From Oscillospiraceae bacterium (lineage in GTDB: Bacteria; Bacillota; Clostridia; Oscillospirales; Ruminococcaceae), in the NCBI GenBank assembly GCA_014796735.1, contig JAAVIG010000140.1, forward strand, positions 1 to 6,299: a DNA stretch of 6,299 bases, written 5' to 3'. Positions 1 to 6,183 of this stretch are shown piece after piece (within the stretch, counting starts at the first letter, position 1; each line of letters starts with the position of its first letter). The position numbers and the translations under genes were made by a program. The notes under the pieces are model-generated. The model was given only the letters and a program-made list of their open reading frames with translations, ran no database searches and was not told the origin of the DNA.

Positions 1-1
1 C

Positions 2-1039
2 GCTTTCGGCGCGAAAATAACCAAAGAGGGCGATATAACTGTCGTTGAGGGAATACAAACGCCCTCCGAAAACGCAATTGCCGATTGCTTTGAAAGCGGC
101 TCTACCCTCAGATTTCTGATACCCGTCGCCGCCGCTTTGGGCTGTGAAGCGGAATTTCACGGCAGAGCAAAGCTTCCCGAAAGACCTATCACTCCGTACT
201 TTACAGAGCTTACAAAAAATGGTATAATATTTAAAACCAAAGCAATGCCATATCAGATTTCGGGACGTCTTCAAGCGGGAGATTACAGCCTTGCGGGAGA
301 TATTTCCTCCCAGTTTATAAGCGGGCTGTTATTCGCTTTGCCATTGCTGAACGGTGACAGCAGGATTATTATTACCTCGCCCTTGCAGTCAAAACCCTAT
401 GTTGATATAACCATAGCGGAATTGAACAAATTTGGGATTGAAATTGAGGAAACGGATTACGGCTACTTTGTTAAGGGAAATCAAAGCTATACTCCCCAAA
501 ACACCGCGATCGAAGCGGATATGTCGCAGGCAGCTTTTTTCGTTGTGGCAAACGCGCTGGGTTCGGAAATTACGATAGAGGGACTTAACATGAACAGCTT
601 GCAGGGCGACAAGGCAATTATCGATATTGTCAAAAACGCTGACGGAAACGCCTTTGATGTTGACGCGTCACAGATACCCGACTTGGTTCCTATTCTTACG
701 GTTTTAGCCGCCTTTTCAAAGGGCACCTCTCATATAACCAACTGCGGCAGACTCAGATTAAAGGAATGTGACAGATTGGCAGTAACGGCGGCGGAGCTTA
801 ACAAGCTTGGCGCAAGGGTTACAGAAAACAGCGACAGCTTGGTTATAGAGGGCGTTGACAAAATTCACGGCGGGATTTGCGATTCCCATGTAGACCACCG
901 CATACCCATGTCCTTGGCAATTGCTTCGACCCGTTCCACAGAGCCTGTAACAATAAACGGCGCGGAATGTGTAAGCAAGTCTTATCCGAATTTCTTTGAG
1001 GATTTTATTTCACTTGGCGGGATCGTTAACGAAGCTTAA
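2..1039 (+). CDS. aroA: 3-phosphoshikimate 1-carboxyvinyltransferase (EPSP synthase), 5' end cut by window
   Basis: EPSP synthase transfers the enolpyruvyl group of PEP to shikimate-3-phosphate in the cytoplasm, the sixth step of the shikimate pathway. The frame is open from base 2 and ends with TAA at 1037-1039, giving 345 residues. The family is about 420-430 residues, so some 75-85 N-terminal residues lie outside the window. Landmarks by fragment numbering are ESGSTLRF at 31-38 (the N-A-G-T loop region of E. coli AroA, keeping its glycine), SSQF at 102-105 in substrate binding, DMSQAAFF near 173-180, the catalytic Asp in IPD at 227, KECDR at 254-258, DHR at 298-300 and KSYPNFF from 326. 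No frameshift or missing catalytic residue is seen in the visible part. The TTG at 137 is internal, because conserved family sequence continues upstream of it. aroC begins 24 bases after the stop, so the two are probably co-transcribed. The identification is secure. Confidence 0.96.
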   Translation, partial: AFGAKITKEGDITVVEGIQTPSENAIADCFESGSTLRFLIPVAAALGCEAEFHGRAKLPERPITPYFTELTKNGIIFKTKAMPYQISGRLQAGDYSLAGDISSQFISGLLFALPLLNGDSRIIITSPLQSKPYVDITIAELNKFGIEIEETDYGYFVKGNQSYTPQNTAIEADMSQAAFFVVANALGSEITIEGLNMNSLQGDKAIIDIVKNADGNAFDVDASQIPDLVPILTVLAAFSKGTSHITNCGRLRLKECDRLAVTAAELNKLGARVTENSDSLVIEGVDKIHGGICDSHVDHRIPMSLAIASTRSTEPVTINGAECVSKSYPNFFEDFISLGGIVNEA

Positions 1040-1049
1040 CTTTAAACCG

Positions 1050-1055
1050 AAAGGA
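1050..1055 (+). promoter_or_regulatory. Ribosome binding site of aroC
   Basis: AAAGGA ends 8 bases before the ATG at 1064. It is a moderate Shine-Dalgarno match and supports this start. It lies in the 24-base gap after aroA, where no promoter or terminator is visible. Confidence 0.75.
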
Positions 1056-1063
1056 AAAACAAA

Positions 1064-2140
1064 ATGTCATCTACTTTAACTCTCGGCAATATATCGCTTT
1101 CAATTTTCGGAGAATCTCACGGCCCCGCGATAGGAGCGGTCATTGACAATCTTCCCGCGGGAGAAGAGCTTGACCTTGAAAGAATATACGAATTTATGGC
1201 GCGCCGCGCTCCGAAAAAGGACGGCACCAGCACAATGCGCAGCGAAACGGACACACCCGAGATAATAAGCGGCTTTTATAACGAAAAAACCACGGGAGAA
1301 GCCCTCTGCGCCGTAATAAAAAACAAAGACCAGCATTCCGCGGATTACAAAAGCATTTCGGAGTTAGCAAGACCGGGGCATGCCGATTACACCGCCTTTT
1401 TAAGATATAACGGCTCTAACGATCCCAGAGGCGGCGGACATTTTTCGGGAAGACTTACCGCGCCCCTTGTTTTTGCGGGAGCGGTATGCGAACAAATGCT
1501 TGAAAAAAGAGGTATAACCACCGCCGCACATATTTATTCGATAGCAGGTGAAAAGGACACCCCCTTTGACCCCGTGAATGTCACAAGGGAGCAGCTCAAA
1601 ACGGTTAAAACCAAGTATCTTCCCGTGCTTGACGAAAACGCCGATACAAAAATGAGAAGCGTGATAGACAGGGCGAGAAAAGATTTAAATTCGGCAGGCG
1701 GCATAATAGAGTGCTGCGCGGTGGGCCTTCCCGCCGGAATAGGCTCTCCGATATACGACGGAATAGAAAACCGCGTTTCACAGCTTGTTTTCGGTATTCC
1801 CGCCGTTAAAGGTATTGAGTTCGGGATCGGCTTTGAAGCCGCCGCGATTTTCGGCAGTGAAAATAACGATGATTTTTACATCGAAAACGGCGAGGTCAAA
1901 ACAAAGACCAATAATTCGGGAGGAATTTTAGGCGGTATATCAAACGGTATGCCCATTATTTTCAGAGCCGCAATAAAGCCCACCCCCTCAATCGCACGCC
2001 CACAAAATACCGTTAACTTTGTTAAAAAAGAAAACGCGGTAATGGAAATAAAGGGCAGACACGACCCCTGTATAGTACCGAGAGCAGTCCCCTGCGTTGA
2101 AGCCGCTTTAAACGTTGCTTTAATGTCATTTCTTGTATAG
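1064..2140 (+). CDS. aroC: Chorismate synthase
   Basis: Chorismate synthase converts 5-enolpyruvylshikimate-3-phosphate to chorismate by trans-elimination of phosphate. It requires reduced FMN although the reaction is redox neutral. The 358 residues are normal for the family. Conserved blocks are GESHG at 16-20 (His19), RPGHADY at 103-109 (His106), RGGGHFSGR at 122-130, ECCAVGLPAGIG at 216-227, NNSGGILGGISNG at 283-295 and RHDPCIVPRAVP at 332-343. His19 and His106 match the two conserved catalytic histidines of the family. The ATG at 1064 has a Shine-Dalgarno site and places GESHG at the usual distance from the N terminus. No flavin reductase domain is fused to it, so it should be the monofunctional type that depends on an outside source of FMNH2. 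It follows aroA directly, and a DUF4364-like gene starts 31 bases after its stop. The identification is secure. Confidence 0.97.
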   Translation: MSSTLTLGNISLSIFGESHGPAIGAVIDNLPAGEELDLERIYEFMARRAPKKDGTSTMRSETDTPEIISGFYNEKTTGEALCAVIKNKDQHSADYKSISELARPGHADYTAFLRYNGSNDPRGGGHFSGRLTAPLVFAGAVCEQMLEKRGITTAAHIYSIAGEKDTPFDPVNVTREQLKTVKTKYLPVLDENADTKMRSVIDRARKDLNSAGGIIECCAVGLPAGIGSPIYDGIENRVSQLVFGIPAVKGIEFGIGFEAAAIFGSENNDDFYIENGEVKTKTNNSGGILGGISNGMPIIFRAAIKPTPSIARPQNTVNFVKKENAVMEIKGRHDPCIVPRAVPCVEAALNVALMSFLV

Positions 2141-2155
2141 TTGACTTTACAAATC

Positions 2156-2164
2156 AAAGGGAGG
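2156..2164 (+). promoter_or_regulatory. Strong ribosome binding site before the TTG at 2172
   Basis: AAAGGGAGG is a near-perfect Shine-Dalgarno sequence ending 7 bases before TTG 2172-2174. It is the main argument for the long form of the next gene. The stem of a hairpin begins 5 bases downstream, at 2170, and contains the start codon. Confidence 0.65.
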
Positions 2165-2169
2165 AACAA

Positions 2170-2205
2170 GTTTGAAAGAACTTAAAAAAATGGGTTCTTT
2201 CAAAC
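2170..2205 (+). repeat. Strong hairpin over the TTG start (15-bp stem, 6-A loop)
   Basis: GTTTGAAAGAAC at 2170-2181 is perfectly complementary to GTTCTTTCAAAC at 2194-2205. Two G-U pairs and one A-U pair extend the stem to 2184/2191, leaving a loop of six A residues at 2185-2190. The putative TTG start is inside the left arm. No T-run follows on either strand, so it is not an ordinary intrinsic terminator. A role in blocking or regulating initiation at the TTG is inference. Confidence 0.7.
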
Positions 2206-2831
2206 CCGTCGCATTTGTGCCTCGATATATCGCCTCGGCACAAACGCTCCTCAAGAGGAAAGGCATGGTCATAAAGATGTTTCAGTCTCCGAAAATAATA
2301 ATTGACGACAAGCTTACGATACAGATATATCTTTGTTATCTCCTTGATCAATTGGGTGAGCTGTCTGAGGAGCAATTGGCGGATATTACGGACGAGATCG
2401 AAGCGGTAAATTCCTTGGACTTTTTTGAGGCGTTGAGTATCTCGCGAGAAAAAGAGTTGATCAAAGCCGCTGACAAGAAAAACGAGAAAATCTATTCCCT
2501 GCTCCCCACGGGCAAAACCTTAACAGACGAATTTTTTAACCGTATTCCCCTATCGGTAAGGGAAAAAAGCGTTGAGTACGGAAAATATCTGCTTAAAATG
2601 GCCGATCTGGAACGTTCGATAATTTGCAGGATAGAAAGAACCGATTATAACGGGCCGTGTTATCTTACCGTTAAATTTTTAAATGAGCTTAACGGGGATA
2701 ATTTATTGGATATGAGAATCTACGCTCCGGATTACGAGCAGGCAAAGCTTATGCGGGAAAGGTTTTATGAAAAGCCCTCGGATATTGTTACAAAAATCAT
2801 GAAAATGTTTATTAAGGACAGTTATTTATAA
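2172..2831 (+). CDS. DUF4364-like winged-helix protein, start uncertain (TTG 2172 or ATG 2265)
   Basis: The body of the protein, from about residue 45, resembles the DUF4364 family of small Firmicute proteins with an N-terminal winged-helix fold: DKLTIQIYLCYLLDQLG at 46-62, then helices to about 95, a wing-like strand IYSLLPTGKTLTDEFFNRIP at 107-126, and an alpha/beta C-terminal half ending in amphipathic helices. I recall this match from family pattern and have not searched it. Cellular role and target are unknown; DNA binding is only suggested by the fold. From TTG 2172 it has 219 residues, while the family is usually about 170-190. ATG 2265 (residue 32) has its own AAGAGG at 2253-2258, 6 bases upstream, and gives 188 residues. 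The first 31 codons are basic, have no recognised homology and coincide with three inverted repeats, so they may be leader rather than protein. It sits between aroC and a flavoprotein gene, 15 bases before the latter. Confidence 0.8.
   Translation: MKELKKMGSFKPVAFVPRYIASAQTLLKRKGMVIKMFQSPKIIIDDKLTIQIYLCYLLDQLGELSEEQLADITDEIEAVNSLDFFEALSISREKELIKAADKKNEKIYSLLPTGKTLTDEFFNRIPLSVREKSVEYGKYLLKMADLERSIICRIERTDYNGPCYLTVKFLNELNGDNLLDMRIYAPDYEQAKLMRERFYEKPSDIVTKIMKMFIKDSYL
2211..2247 (+). repeat. Second inverted repeat in the 5' part of the DUF4364-like gene
   Basis: TTTGTGCC at 2214-2221 pairs perfectly with GGCACAAA at 2237-2244, and GC/GC (2211-2212 with 2246-2247) extends the stem past one A-C mismatch. 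The loop holds a self-complementary CGATATATCG at 2223-2232. It follows the 2170-2205 hairpin after 5 bases. Confidence 0.55.
2248..2263 (+). promoter_or_regulatory. Alternative ribosome binding site inside a small palindrome, for ATG 2265
   Basis: TCCTC at 2248-2252 and GAGGA at 2255-2259 form a short palindrome. AAGAGG at 2253-2258 is a fair Shine-Dalgarno match 6 bases before ATG 2265. Pairing of the palindrome would hide this site. It is the third inverted repeat in a row within 90 bases. Confidence 0.45.
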
Positions 2832-2833
2832 AG

Positions 2834-2840
2834 AAAGGGA
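2834..2840 (+). promoter_or_regulatory. Ribosome binding site deciding the TTG start at 2847
   Basis: AAAGGGA ends 6 bases before TTG 2847-2849, lying just after the TAA at 2829-2831 of the previous gene. The spacing is normal and the TTG opens directly onto the first beta strand of the flavodoxin fold, so the rare start codon is well supported. Confidence 0.75.
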
Positions 2841-2846
2841 TCGGCT

Positions 2847-3374
2847 TTGAACATTATAGTCAGCTTCAGTGCCAGAAAAGACGGAAATTGCGATACTATC
2901 GCAAGGTATATTTCCTCCGAAAACGATTTGTGCTTCAATATGAGAGAGCTTGAACTTCAGCCTTGCGCCAACTGCAATTATGAATGTATGACCGAAAAAT
3001 GCATATATAACGATGAAATATACTCTCTTCTTGAAAAAAGCTCTTGCGCGGATAAAGTATTCTTCATTGTTCCGATGTACTGCGGGAATCCTTCCGCGCT
3101 GTACTTTATTCTTAACGAACGAAGTCAGGACTTTTTCATGCGCAACGAAAGCCTGTATGAGGAATTTACAAAAAAGCTTTATATCATAGGCGTATACGGA
3201 AATAAACAGGATTATCCCGATTTTTTGAAGCTTTTTCAAAAGCAGTATGAGTTCTCGGACGCAAACGAACATATATTGGGCTTGGAACGGCACTTATATC
3301 ACCATAAAATAAACGATCTGTTATTAAACGAAAATGAGGTAAGAGAAAAGATAGCAGCATTTGTAAAAAAATAA
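2847..3374 (+). CDS. Flavodoxin-fold NAD(P)H/FMN oxidoreductase with four-cysteine motif (iron-sulfur flavoprotein-like)
   Basis: This is a small cytoplasmic protein of the NADPH-dependent FMN reductase / flavodoxin-2 type. MNIIVSFSARKDGNC at 1-15 is strand 1 plus the FMN phosphate-binding loop. Cys40, Cys43, Cys47 and Cys52 (spacing 2, 3, 4) resemble the compact cysteine motif of iron-sulfur flavoproteins. YNDEIYSLLEKSSCADKVFF at 54-73 leads into VPMYCGNPSAL at 75-85, the second flavin loop with its usual Pro-Met/Tyr-Gly pattern. KLYIIGVYGN at 110-119 is a later strand. At 175 residues it is close to the usual length of such reductases. It starts with TTG 15 bases after the DUF4364-like gene and is followed by a strong terminator, so it is the last gene of the aro operon. 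Supplying reduced FMN to chorismate synthase would suit the context but is inference. Cluster type, cofactor and physiological substrate cannot be read from sequence. Confidence 0.85.
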   Translation: MNIIVSFSARKDGNCDTIARYISSENDLCFNMRELELQPCANCNYECMTEKCIYNDEIYSLLEKSSCADKVFFIVPMYCGNPSALYFILNERSQDFFMRNESLYEEFTKKLYIIGVYGNKQDYPDFLKLFQKQYEFSDANEHILGLERHLYHHKINDLLLNENEVREKIAAFVKK

Positions 3375-3383
3375 TTTATATAT

Positions 3384-3430
3384 TAACGCCGCACAAAGAC
3401 TGTATCAGGACTTTGTGCGGCGTTATTTTC
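3384..3430 (+). terminator. Intrinsic terminator closing the aro operon
   Basis: TAACGCCGCACAAAG at 3384-3398 pairs perfectly over 15 bp with CTTTGTGCGGCGTTA at 3411-3425. The loop is 12 bases. The T-rich stretch TTATTTTC (3423-3430) overlaps the end of the stem and extends past it. It begins 9 bases after the stop at 3374. The opposite strand also has an A/T-rich tail, so it could work in both directions, though no converging gene is present. Confidence 0.9.
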
Positions 3431-3464
3431 AGTATAGCGATAATATGAAATTTCCTTTAAAGCC

Positions 3465-3493
3465 TTGCATTTACGCCTGACAAATGATATAAT
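3465..3493 (+). promoter_or_regulatory. Sigma-A type promoter with extended -10, for the 842-codon gene
   Basis: The -10 box TATAAT at 3488-3493 is a perfect consensus and is preceded by TG at 3485-3486, giving the extended form TGnTATAAT. TTGCAT at 3465-3470 is a weak -35 box at the ideal 17-base spacing. Transcription would start near 3500, leaving a leader of about 85 bases before ATG 3585. It lies between the aro terminator and the next gene, as expected of a new unit. Confidence 0.8.
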
Positions 3494-3520
3494 ACTTATA
3501 ATTAAACGTATTTTATGACA

Positions 3521-3557
3521 ATCTTCGACCCGACCAGTGCATTGATCGAAGATCAAT
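3521..3557 (+). promoter_or_regulatory. Leader with two mutually exclusive hairpins
   Basis: ATCTTCGA at 3521-3528 pairs perfectly with TCGAAGAT at 3546-3553 (17-base loop). ATTGATC at 3541-3547 pairs with GATCAAT at 3551-3557 around a 3-base loop. Both stems use bases 3546-3547 and 3551-3553, so only one can form at a time. The ribosome binding site at 3575 is outside both. A regulatory role, or use of the second palindrome as an operator, is inference. Confidence 0.45.
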
Positions 3558-3574
3558 ACTTTACTTATCAGCCC

Positions 3575-3580
3575 GGAGGA
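3575..3580 (+). promoter_or_regulatory. Ribosome binding site of the 842-codon gene
   Basis: GGAGGA, with GGAGG ending 5 bases before ATG 3585, is a strong Shine-Dalgarno site that fixes the start. Confidence 0.8.
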
Positions 3581-3584
3581 AAAT

Positions 3585-6113
3585 ATGGATCAAAACAATA
3601 ACATACAGTCCGACAGCCGAATTGAAGGCATAAACAATACCGGCAAGCCAAGCAAAGAATACGCCCTCCCTCAGACTAAAGAACAGTTCAAACAGGTTTT
3701 AGAGCAGGCGCAGCAGGGACAGTACCAACAACAGTATACCGAACCCTCTCGGCAAAGCGATCATAACAGCCGAGAACAATACAACACATATGAGCCGAAC
3801 AGCGCGTACGAACCTCGCAGCACATATGAACAACCCACCGAGCCCAAACGGGAAAGCTTTTCCGATTATCGTAAGCCTGTTTACGTAAGCCGTTTTACTC
3901 CCGCAAAGGTAAAAAAGAAATTTAATCCCCTTGTTATTATAATACCTGTTATATTGCTTTTAATTGCGGCGGCTGTTGTATTTTTTATTTTCTTTAATAC
4001 CCTTTCATACCGAAAAGCGGAAGAAAAATATTTCGACGGAATTTACAAGTCTTTGCTGAATCATACCGCAAGCGCGGAAGAAAAAAGCAAAAACCTTGCT
4101 TCGGTACTGCTGGAGACTAATATAACCTCTCCCTTAGGCAGTACGGCGGATATAACCGATATTGATCTGTCAAACATTTATCTGCGTCTTGATACGGCGG
4201 CACAGGGCAGCGAAATTTACAATATGCTGTATATCGTGTCGGAAGGAACAAACATAAACGCCGAAGGCTGGATCGACAGGGAAAAGAAAAGCGCGCTTGT
4301 GCTGTTCCCGACTATTTCCGATATTTACGCATACTTTGAAGTATCTGACGCTGCAAAAGCTGCCGATCCGTCGGAGTACGTAAAAGCTTTCGGCGAAGTG
4401 CTGAGTAAAACCTCTAAAAGTTATTTTGAGCTTATCGGAGAACCCGAAATAGTAAAGGATCAGGAGTTTACGATAAACGAAACAGTGTATACCGCCGATA
4501 AATATGTAATACGCCTTGACGGGATACAAACAGCCAAGATCGAAAAGGCTTTAATAGACAATCTGATCGAAAACGATAAAACGGCGCAAATGCTCTGTAA
4601 CCGAATGGGATATGAGAATAAAGAAGAACTGCTTACCGATGAAAAAATAAAGGAGGAGCTTGACAGGCTCAACACGATAATTGACGGTACGCAAGCCGAT
4701 TATCCTGCCATTGACATGACCGTTTATATCAAAAACAATGCCATTATCGGCAGAGATACGGTTATTACATTTTCCGAACAGTCTGAAGACGCAGAAACGA
4801 ATTCACAGGCTTTTTTTAAGCTCTTTGAAATTCCGACAGATAAAGGCAGTTTAACTCACCTTTATTATAAAAATGGCAGCAACGAAATAACGGTAACATG
4901 CGATGACGAATCAAGCAAAACCGACAAAAACATTCACGGGGGCAAGCTTTCGGTATCTTACGGCGATAATACCTATACCGTTAACTATTCCGAATTTGCC
5001 GTTACAGATGAGCTTTTCCAAGGAAAGGCGTTAATTACCTCGGAAAAGAATCCCGCCCTTACCGCTGCCGTAGACATGAAAACGGAAAACGGTCAAAAAC
5101 AGTTTACCCTTTCCGTTCCCAATGTCGTTGCGGCGATAGTTACGCTGACAACGCCTTCGGATATACTGTTCAGAGAAATGCCTGCCCTTTCAGAGGGTGA
5201 ATACGCCGATTTTTCAGATTATACACATGATAAGGAATACAACAGATCTGACGCCGAGGCTGCCGCTGTTGAAAAACTCAATTCCGACATAAGCGGATAT
5301 ATTTTAAAGCTTATGGGATTGGACAACACGGACGGAAACGGCAAAGACGATACGGATAATAAAACAGATCCGTCCGATACGGAAAACAACACTCCGGATA
5401 ATCCCAACAATGACGATCCCGACAGCGCATTGCCGCCCGAAGATGATCCAAACGTCAGTGAGAGCAGCGAAACGTCGGTCAGTGAAACAACTGCGGCGAC
5501 CGACAATGAAAATACCACACAAAATAATTTGGACGGCGCCACCGAAACAAGCAGCACGGAAAGTCCGGTTACCGTCCCGCCCGAGTCAGACAGACCGCAG
5601 ACAACCACTACCGTCCCCTCGGCTCCAACCCTTGACGTAGGCGGCTCGCATAAAATAAACAATGCACAATTGGACAGCTTCAACAGCGGAAATTATTACA
5701 AGGCGGAAATTTACATTGACGGAGCTTTAAACGCCGACAGCAGCGTTTATATATCCGAAATAAGCGGCAGCTTTGACAGCTATATCAAAGGAAAAGCATT
5801 GCAGATAGATTTTGCGGAGGGCTACAGCTTTGATTCCGCCCTTGTGGTCTTAACGATCCCGTCCAACACAGTTACCGGCGGCAGAAATTACCCTAACAGC
5901 GATATTCTTCGCGGATTGAACCGTTACCGCATAATGGGAATGAAAAACTCCGACAGTTATGAAAGCGAGATAAGTTTTTACAAATATTCGGGCAATCAGA
6001 TCGGATTTATAGCTGAGGGCTCGGGTTATTACTATCTTATCGATATGGACGAATATTACCACAGCGTTTTCGGTATAAGTCCCGACGATATGACGGTACA
6101 GTACGCTGAATAG
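3585..6113 (+). CDS. Single-pass membrane protein with large extracellular region and acidic Ser/Thr-rich linker, function unknown
   Basis: I do not recognise this 842-residue protein by name. Residues 1-112 are hydrophilic and Gln/Tyr/Pro-rich, with a Q-rich patch at 41-50 and three six-residue repeats around Tyr-Glu-Pro at 67-84. A basic stretch (AKVKKKF, 107-113) precedes one transmembrane helix at about 115-138, with no signal peptidase site, so the N terminus should be cytoplasmic and the rest outside. Residues 139-579 begin with a helical segment (YRKAEEKYFDGIYKSLL) and then alternate beta strands and helices, loosely like secreted lipoproteins that carry or sense cell-wall ligands; that comparison is weak. 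Residues 580-685 form a disordered linker rich in Asp, Asn, Thr, Ser and Pro. Residues 686-842 are a Tyr-rich, beta-strand-rich domain with GLNRYRIMGM and a final SGYYYLIDMDEYY, a style seen at the C terminus of some ruminococcal surface proteins. There is no LPxTG motif. It has its own promoter and stands alone, so the neighbours do not suggest its role. Confidence 0.9.
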   Translation: MDQNNNIQSDSRIEGINNTGKPSKEYALPQTKEQFKQVLEQAQQGQYQQQYTEPSRQSDHNSREQYNTYEPNSAYEPRSTYEQPTEPKRESFSDYRKPVYVSRFTPAKVKKKFNPLVIIIPVILLLIAAAVVFFIFFNTLSYRKAEEKYFDGIYKSLLNHTASAEEKSKNLASVLLETNITSPLGSTADITDIDLSNIYLRLDTAAQGSEIYNMLYIVSEGTNINAEGWIDREKKSALVLFPTISDIYAYFEVSDAAKAADPSEYVKAFGEVLSKTSKSYFELIGEPEIVKDQEFTINETVYTADKYVIRLDGIQTAKIEKALIDNLIENDKTAQMLCNRMGYENKEELLTDEKIKEELDRLNTIIDGTQADYPAIDMTVYIKNNAIIGRDTVITFSEQSEDAETNSQAFFKLFEIPTDKGSLTHLYYKNGSNEITVTCDDESSKTDKNIHGGKLSVSYGDNTYTVNYSEFAVTDELFQGKALITSEKNPALTAAVDMKTENGQKQFTLSVPNVVAAIVTLTTPSDILFREMPALSEGEYADFSDYTHDKEYNRSDAEAAAVEKLNSDISGYILKLMGLDNTDGNGKDDTDNKTDPSDTENNTPDNPNNDDPDSALPPEDDPNVSESSETSVSETTAATDNENTTQNNLDGATETSSTESPVTVPPESDRPQTTTTVPSAPTLDVGGSHKINNAQLDSFNSGNYYKAEIYIDGALNADSSVYISEISGSFDSYIKGKALQIDFAEGYSFDSALVVLTIPSNTVTGGRNYPNSDILRGLNRYRIMGMKNSDSYESEISFYKYSGNQIGFIAEGSGYYYLIDMDEYYHSVFGISPDDMTVQYAE
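3783..3836 (+). repeat. Short coding tandem repeat (three Tyr-Glu-Pro hexapeptides)
   Basis: Codons 67-84 encode NTYEPN, SAYEPR and STYEQP. The 8-mer ACATATGA recurs at 3786-3793 and 3822-3829, 36 bases (12 codons) apart, so part of the similarity holds at DNA level. It lies in the predicted cytoplasmic tail. Confidence 0.6.
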
Positions 6114-6125
6114 TTTCGTATCAAA

Positions 6126-6137
6126 TTTAATACTAAT
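6126..6137 (+). repeat. Direct repeat, copy 1 (TTTAATACTAAT)
   Basis: This 12-mer is repeated exactly at 6181-6192, 55 bases away. Each copy leads into the left arm of a palindrome (6132 and 6189), so the repeated unit includes the half-site plus its T/A-rich flank. Confidence 0.75.
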
Positions 6138-6161
6138 CCCTTTTAAAACTGTGGGATTAGT
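6132..6161 (+). repeat. Palindrome A of the 3' array
   Basis: ACTAATCCC at 6132-6140 pairs perfectly with GGGATTAGT at 6153-6161 across a 12-base loop that itself contains TTTTAAAA. It starts 18 bases after the stop of the 842-codon gene. No T-run follows, so on its own it is a poor terminator. Its right arm is shared with the alternative hairpin at 6153-6183. Confidence 0.85.
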
Positions 6162-6183
6162 GCTTTGGGTGCAATCCCTTTTT
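6153..6183 (+). terminator. Probable intrinsic terminator of the 842-codon gene (competes with palindrome A)
   Basis: GGGATT at 6153-6158 pairs with AATCCC at 6173-6178. Beyond a bulged A at 6159, four more pairs (6160-6163 with 6169-6172, two of them G-U) close a 5-base loop, and TTTTT follows at 6179-6183. This has the usual shape of an intrinsic terminator and lies 40 bases after the stop. It cannot form together with palindrome A, which uses the same GGGATT. Confidence 0.55.

Noticed and set aside
137..139. TTG at 137 as the start of the EPSP synthase gene
   Set aside because: The frame is open back to base 2 and encodes the conserved ESGSTLRF segment upstream of it, so the gene simply begins outside the window.
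2170..2205. Intrinsic terminator between aroC and the DUF4364-like gene
   Set aside because: The stem is strong, but no T-run follows on the plus strand (CCCGTCGC comes next) or on the minus strand. It also overlaps a start codon served by a strong ribosome binding site.
2826..3293. Antisense open frame of 155 codons opposite the flavoprotein gene
   Set aside because: The plus strand encodes a clear flavodoxin-fold protein here. The antisense product has no recognisable family pattern.
3391..3420. Relation between the aro terminator and the repeat at 2211-2247, both containing TTTGTGC/GCACAAA
   Set aside because: Only a 7-mer is shared and the surrounding bases differ, which is within chance for two GC-containing hairpins.
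5219..5683. Antisense open frame of 154 codons opposite the acidic linker
   Set aside because: Its Ser/Val/Leu-rich sequence is what reverse-complemented Asp/Asn/Thr/Ser codons produce. It has no evident ribosome binding site and no recognisable domain.
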